Positions 39,285 to 40,554 of a DNA stretch of 40,554 nucleotides are shown here, piece by piece. Position numbers and translations under genes: made by a program. Every line of letters begins with the position of its first letter. The stretch's first letter is position 1. The stretch lies in the NCBI GenBank assembly GCA_029977615.1, contig JAPOKO010000010.1, positions 1 to 40,554 of the forward strand, written 5' to 3'. Origin of the DNA: a bacterium (GTDB taxonomy: Bacteria; Actinomycetota; Acidimicrobiia; Acidimicrobiales; Ilumatobacteraceae). The notes beneath the pieces were generated by a model. It saw only the letters and a list, made by a program, of their open reading frames with translations. It was not told where the DNA came from and made no database searches.

Positions 39285-40554
39285 CTATTCGCCAGCAACT
39301 GGCGCGCTGAGTGGCGCAGCACCAGCAGCACGAATTCGCTCGCCGTTTTCAATTGCGTCAAGCAGGTGAATCGAAATGTCGGCAACCTTCACTTCGTTCT
39401 CTTCCTTGCCAGCACCCTTCACGCCGTCATCCAACATGATGTAACAGAACGGACATGCAGTAGCCACACGGGAAGCACCAGTTGAGATTGCTTCAGCAGC
39501 GCGCTCGTCATTCACCTTTGTTCCGATGGTTTCTTCCATCCACATGCGGGCCCCGCCTGCACCACAGCACATTCCTTTTGTTCCGTTGCGTGGCATTTCA
39601 ACAACATCAACACCCTTGATGGATGCAACGACGTTGCGTGGAGCCATGTAGACGTCGTTGTGACGACCGAGGTAACACGAGTCGTGATATGTGATGCGCT
39701 CTTCGAGCGTTGCGTCACTGATGTCAAGCTTGCCTGAATCGATGAGGTGTTCAAGCAACTGCGAGTGATGAATCACTTCGTATGTTCCACCAAACTGCGG
39801 GTACTCGTTAGCAAGTGTGTTGAAGCAGTGCGGGCACTGCGTAATGATTTTGCGCACGCCCATGCCATTTAACATTTCAATGTTTGGCATAGCCAACATT
39901 TGGAAGAGATACTCGTTACCGCTTCGACGCGCACTGTCACCCGTGCACATTTCGCTTGGTCCAAGAATTGCCACATCAATGCCGGCGCGCTTCAACAACT
40001 TGGCCATTGATTGCGTGACTTTCTTATTCTTGTCATCGAAGCTTCCTGCACAGCCAACCCAGTACAAGTACTCGTGGTTGAACGCAGCGCCTGGGTCAAG
40101 CACGGTGACGTCAAGGTCTTTTGCCCATTCGCCACGATCGCTCTGGCTCATTCCCCATGGGTTGCCCTGGTTTTCCATTGCCCGGTATGCGTTACCAAGT
40201 TCTGCAGGGAAATCGCTTTCCATCAGCGAGAGGTAACGGCGCATGTCCAAAATCTTGTCAAGAATTTCAATGTTTACTGGACAAATTTCGTCACACGCCT
40301 TGCATGAAGTACAAGCCCAAATTTCTTCGCTGGTGATGCGTTCGAACAATGAGTTTGCAGAAATAGTGATTTCACTGTCAACGCTGAGAGGCGGTGAGAC
40401 CTTTCCACCACGAGCATGTGACGCTGTTGCAGCCATGACTTCACCGCTCTTCAACACAATTTCGCGTGGGTCAAGTGGCTTACCAGTTGCATGTGCCGGG
40501 CACACGCTGGTGCAACGGCCGCACATGGTGCAGGCATCAAGGTCAAGTAGTTGC
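39285..40554 (-). CDS. Fe-S oxidoreductase (heterodisulfide-reductase-like, CCG domains), cut by window end
   Basis: The frame is open to the right end; the residues before the first ATG (QLLDLDACTMCGRCTSVCP) are part of the first 4Fe-4S motif, so the gene continues beyond the window. A second cluster motif is CTSCKACDEICPVN. Two cysteine-rich domains follow: YWVGCAGSFDD with TQCPHCFNTLANEYP, and YHDSCYLGRHN with MCCGAGGARMW and ACPFCYIMLDDG. This is the GlpC/HdrD/LutA-like layout. Long actinobacterial relatives (Rv0338c type) have an N-terminal membrane domain, which would lie outside this window. It probably passes electrons to or from the quinone pool; the donor is unknown. Confidence 0.88.
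   Translation of the reverse strand, partial: QLLDLDACTMCGRCTSVCPAHATGKPLDPREIVLKSGEVMAATASHARGGKVSPPLSVDSEITISANSLFERITSEEIWACTSCKACDEICPVNIEILDKILDMRRYLSLMESDFPAELGNAYRAMENQGNPWGMSQSDRGEWAKDLDVTVLDPGAAFNHEYLYWVGCAGSFDDKNKKVTQSMAKLLKRAGIDVAILGPSEMCTGDSARRSGNEYLFQMLAMPNIEMLNGMGVRKIITQCPHCFNTLANEYPQFGGTYEVIHHSQLLEHLIDSGKLDISDATLEERITYHDSCYLGRHNDVYMAPRNVVASIKGVDVVEMPRNGTKGMCCGAGGARMWMEETIGTKVNDERAAEAISTGASRVATACPFCYIMLDDGVKGAGKEENEVKVADISIHLLDAIENGERIRAAGAAPLSAPVAGE

Noticed and set aside
1..40554. Defence system, prophage, insertion sequence, integron or CRISPR array
   Set aside because: No transposase, integrase, Cas, nuclease-toxin or spaced direct repeats were seen; nearly every gene belongs to the conserved origin neighbourhood or to ordinary families.

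Overview
The window is the replication-origin region of an actinobacterial chromosome of roughly balanced base composition, and probably belongs to the class Acidimicrobiia (a freshwater or marine Ilumatobacter-like lineage). The gene order matches the origin region of Mycobacterium and other Actinobacteria: crgA-trpG-pknB-pstP-fhaA, gyrA-DUF3566-tRNA-Ile, gyrB-dciA-recF-dnaN-dnaA, rpmH-rnpA-yidD-yidC-jag-rsmG-parA-parB, cwlM-trxA-trxB, the DUF6049-type gene divergent from the CCA-adding enzyme, and DUF5318-rpsF-ssb-rpsR-rplI-dnaB. The class assignment is inference from order and protein character; no rRNA gene is present.

Layout. 1-4001 (+): end of a glycosyltransferase, then a Ser/Thr phosphorylation module (FHA protein, PP2C phosphatase, PASTA kinase PknB). 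3998-6568: trpG, crgA, a small zinc-finger membrane protein, a thiolase and tRNA-Ala. 6670-9192: an MgtE-N/CBS protein with a DUF1003 partner, then a hydrolase and a Fur/Zur regulator. 9183-11685 (-): an operon-like run with a Rossmann protein, a 54-residue protein, tRNA-Ile, DUF3566 and a TadE-like protein. 11682-20600 (-): gyrA, gyrB, dciA, recF, dnaN, oriC, dnaA. 20888-25874 (+): rpmH to parB with two parS sites. 25959-33138 (-): cwlM, trxA, trxB, a membrane protein, a second receptor kinase, degV and a DUF6049-type secreted protein. 33196-39280 (+): CCA-adding enzyme, DUF5318, rpsF-ssb-rpsR-rplI-dnaB and dcd. 39285-40554 (-): an Fe-S oxidoreductase cut by the window end.

How the parts work together. 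DnaA acts at clusters of DnaA boxes on both sides of its own gene; DciA and DnaB supply helicase loading; DnaN, RecF, GyrAB and SSB serve the fork; ParA/ParB with two parS sites segregate the origin. PknB, PstP, the FHA protein, the CwlM pseudo-amidase, CrgA and the second kinase form a cell-envelope control circuit. The wall-building enzymes that normally share these loci (RodA/PbpA, the MurJ part of MviN, PonA) are absent from their usual slots. Several genes have a -10-like hexamer 6-9 bases before the start codon and no Shine-Dalgarno, which suggests leaderless mRNAs. Two genes (cwlM and the TadE-like gene) seem to begin upstream of any ATG/GTG/TTG, at ATT and ATA. I found no mobile element, CRISPR array, prophage or novel defence system; the interest lies in these departures from a conserved locus.
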